From Amaricoccus sp. (GTDB taxonomy: Bacteria; Pseudomonadota; Alphaproteobacteria; Rhodobacterales; Rhodobacteraceae): a stretch of 34,674 nt of DNA. Both the position numbers and the translations under genes were made by a program. Shown in pieces: positions 33,143-34,674 of this stretch (positions are counted from its first letter, which is position 1; each line of letters begins with the position of its first letter). The stretch lies in assembly GCF_017995835.1 (NCBI RefSeq), contig NZ_JAGOID010000022.1, forward strand, positions 1 through 34,674. The letters are read 5' to 3'. The notes beneath the pieces are model-generated. The model did no database searches, was not told the DNA's origin, and saw only the letters and a program-made list of their open reading frames with translations.

Positions 33143-33949
33143 ATGGCCGGCCACAAGAACCACGACTACCACATCCTAGCCCCCAGCATCTGGCCCTTCG
33201 CCGGCGCGATAGGCGCCTTCGTGATGCTGTTCGGCGCGGTGCTGTTCTTCCACGACCACGGGCCGTGGGTGATGCTGATGGGCCTCGTGCTCGTCCTCTA
33301 CGTGATGTTCTCGTGGTGGTCGGACGTGGTCACCGAAAGCCATGTCGGCGATCACACGCCCATCGTGCAGATCGGCCTGCGCTACGGCGTGATGATGTTC
33401 ATCATCTCCGAGGTGATGTTCTTTTCGGCCTGGTTCTGGTCGTTCATCAAGCACGCCATGTATCCGATGGCGGCGATCGACAACACCTGGCCGCCGCCGG
33501 GCATCGAGGTCTTCGACCCCTGGCACCTGCCGCTGATCAACACGCTGATCCTGCTCTGCTCCGGCTGCGCCGCCACCTGGGCCCACCATGCGCTCGTGCA
33601 CGACAACAGGCGTGACGAGATGAAGATGGGCCTCTGGCTCGCGATCGGCCTCGGCGTCTTCTTCACCATCGTGCAGGCCTACGAATACAGCCACGCCCAT
33701 TTCGGCTTCTCGGGCAACATCTACGGCGCGAACTTCTTCATGGCGACCGGCTTTCACGGCGCGCATGTCATCATCGGGACGATCTTCCTCACGGTTTGCC
33801 TGGTGCGCGTTTACTACGGCCATTTCACCTCGGAGCAGCATGTCGGTTTCGAGGCGGCGGCTTGGTACTGGCACTTCGTCGACGTCGTGTGGCTGTTCCT
33901 CTTCGCCGTCGTCTACATCTGGGGTTCGGCCGGCGCCGTCGGCCACTGA
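33143..33949 (+). CDS. ctaE: Cytochrome c oxidase subunit III
   Basis: Subunit III of aa3-type oxidase, a 268-residue, seven-helix membrane protein. It opens [20 protein letters not shown] and has [20 protein letters not shown], whose Glu is the conserved DCCD-reactive type residue. [33 protein letters not shown] and [16 protein letters not shown], then the C-terminal [15 protein letters not shown], are all standard. Complete. AGGGACCAGGGA precedes the ATG. In relatives a DUF983 or SURF1 gene usually follows; here an insertion-sequence remnant begins within about 80 bases. Confidence 0.97.
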   Translation: MAGHKNHDYHILAPSIWPFAGAIGAFVMLFGAVLFFHDHGPWVMLMGLVLVLYVMFSWWSDVVTESHVGDHTPIVQIGLRYGVMMFIISEVMFFSAWFWSFIKHAMYPMAAIDNTWPPPGIEVFDPWHLPLINTLILLCSGCAATWAHHALVHDNRRDEMKMGLWLAIGLGVFFTIVQAYEYSHAHFGFSGNIYGANFFMATGFHGAHVIIGTIFLTVCLVRVYYGHFTSEQHVGFEAAAWYWHFVDVVWLFLFAVVYIWGSAGAVGH

Positions 33950-33967
33950 CCCAGGGGAATCGCATTT

Positions 33968-33987
33968 GAGAAATAGCGCTTCTCTTT
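33968..33987 (+). terminator. Weak hairpin after ctaE
   Basis: GAGAA (33968-33972) pairs with TTCTC (33980-33984) across a 7-base loop and is followed by TTT. The stem is short and not GC-rich, so termination is uncertain. The left end of the insertion sequence may lie at or just after this point, but its terminal inverted repeat could not be fixed. Confidence 0.3.
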
Positions 33988-34029
33988 CAGGGTGATCTGG
34001 ATTCTGCCGTGGGTTCCGAGGAGGGACCC

Positions 34030-34549
34030 ATGGCATCACTGATCGACATCCTCGGGGAGATCCCCGATCCGCGTCGCGGCAACGCCCGACGCCACCGGCT
34101 GCTCGATATTCTCGCGATCGCGCTGGTGGCGTCGATCTGCGGGGCGGAGAGCTGCGTCGACTTCGCGGAGTTCGCCGGGGATCGCGAGCCGCTCTTGAGG
34201 GAATTTCTCGGCCTGGAGAACGGGTTACCGAGCCACGACACCTTCAGCCGGGTCTTCCGCCTGCTCGATCCGGAGGCGTTCGCGCAGGCGTTCGCGGCCT
34301 TTCTCGACGATCTCGGCGCCGATGGCGTCGGCGTGCCGGCGATCGACGGCAAGACGCTCAGGCGCTCCTTCGACCGGGCGGCGGGCCGCTCCGCACTGCA
34401 CCTGGTGACCGCCTTCGGCGCGGGGGCGCGCGTCGCGATCGGGCAGGCGGCGGTGGCCGAGGGCGAGAACGAGATCCTCGCCGCCCGAGCCGCTGCCGGT
34501 CCTCGAGACGACCGACGCCGGCCACGGGCGGACCGAGACCCGGAGCCAC
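34030..34549 (+). pseudogene. Broken ISAs1-family transposase
   Basis: The first ~152 codons read as an ISAs1/H-repeat-type DDE transposase: MASLIDILGEIPDPRRGNAR, LLDILAIALVASICGAES, GLENGLPSHDTFSRVFRLLD, then VPAIDGKTLRRSFD with the first catalytic Asp, then ALHLVTAFG and EGENEI. After about 34485 the frame no longer matches. Thirty-odd bases on, in the +1 frame, comes TDAGHGRTETRSH, the family segment that normally lies some 70-80 residues further. So an internal stretch including the second catalytic Asp is missing and the frame is shifted. At 34550 the sequence switches to the 118-bp repeat, so the C-terminus is also lost. ATG 34030 follows GAGGAGGG. Non-functional. Confidence 0.85.
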
Positions 34550-34667
34550 GTAACCGGGGCAAAAAGGTGGGCGGTTGTGTCGATAGGGGATCCACAAGCG
34601 CAGGGATTTCTGAATCCATGCGGGCATGGCAGGAGCCCCACCAGATATCGATGACTTGAACCTGGCG
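34550..34667 (+). repeat. 118-bp repeat, copy B
   Basis: This is identical to the reverse complement of 1-118. It joins the transposase remnant at 34549/34550 and runs to within 7 bases of the window end (GGCCTCA follows). Open frames through it lack family resemblance. It is inferred to be the edge of a mobile element that interrupts the ISAs1 remnant and continues past the window. Confidence 0.85.
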
Positions 34668-34674
34668 GGCCTCA

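Noticed and set aside
1-34674. CRISPR arrays, tRNA or rRNA genes, prophage or toxin-antitoxin modules
   Set aside because: No regularly spaced repeats, no cloverleaf with conserved T-arm, and no phage or antitoxin-like gene pairs were recognised on either strand.

Overview
The window is GC-rich, gene-dense chromosomal DNA from an alphaproteobacterium. Two things point there: a complete phyR / nepR / ecfG general-stress-response locus, which is confined to Alphaproteobacteria, and gene blocks typical of the Rhodobacterales (HDAC-xseB-ispA-dxs; tldD beside ctaC-ctaB-ctaG-ctaE; a cobalamin adenosyltransferase beside a 'twin transmembrane' protein). The genus cannot be set from sequence reading alone. 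No rRNA, tRNA or CRISPR was seen.

Layout. 1-525: a 118-bp repeat, a 91-bp dispersed repeat and the clpA promoter region. 526-3502: clpA, a terminator and a Uma2-family protein. 3553-7569 (minus strand): an operon-like run of HDAC-family deacetylase, xseB, ispA and dxs. 7696-10296: DinB-like protein, a small membrane protein and a large Xaa-Pro aminopeptidase. 10359-13040: the stress locus, with phyR facing nepR-ecfG, then a PRC-barrel protein and a CsbD protein. 13130-14611: a CinA/MoaB-like protein facing sfsA. 14675-14760: second copy of the dispersed repeat. 14831-18034: an atypical SDR, an LLM flavoprotein, an orphan ParA, a small Cys-rich protein and a DUF465 protein. 18054-20084: overlapping purE-purK-NUDIX. 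20126-23595 (minus): etfB-etfA, a hemolysin-III protein, a PduO-type adenosyltransferase and a twin-TM protein. 23799-26804: DUF3303, then surE-pcm-nlpD. 26937-30181 (minus): tldD, a DMT protein and dprA. 30320-33949: cytochrome c oxidase genes ctaC, ctaB, a CoxF-like protein, ctaG and ctaE. 34030-34667: a broken ISAs1-type transposase cut by the second, inverted copy of the 118-bp repeat.

The best-supported regulatory story is the stress locus. Motifs of the form GGAAC-N16-CGTT, the known EcfG promoter form, precede phyR, the PRC-barrel gene and csbD. A one-mismatch version (N17, CATT) precedes nepR-ecfG. The locus therefore looks autoregulated with two effector genes beside it. No cognate sensor kinase is present.

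The least explained structure is the dispersed repeat at 119-209 and 14675-14760. It is an AT-rich, promoter-like block with an operator-like dyad and what looks like the first codons of a gene, without a gene body at either site. The window begins and ends in the same 118-bp sequence in opposite orientation, which suggests a contig bounded by a multicopy element. I did not find a convincing new multi-gene system; most of the window is well-conserved housekeeping content.
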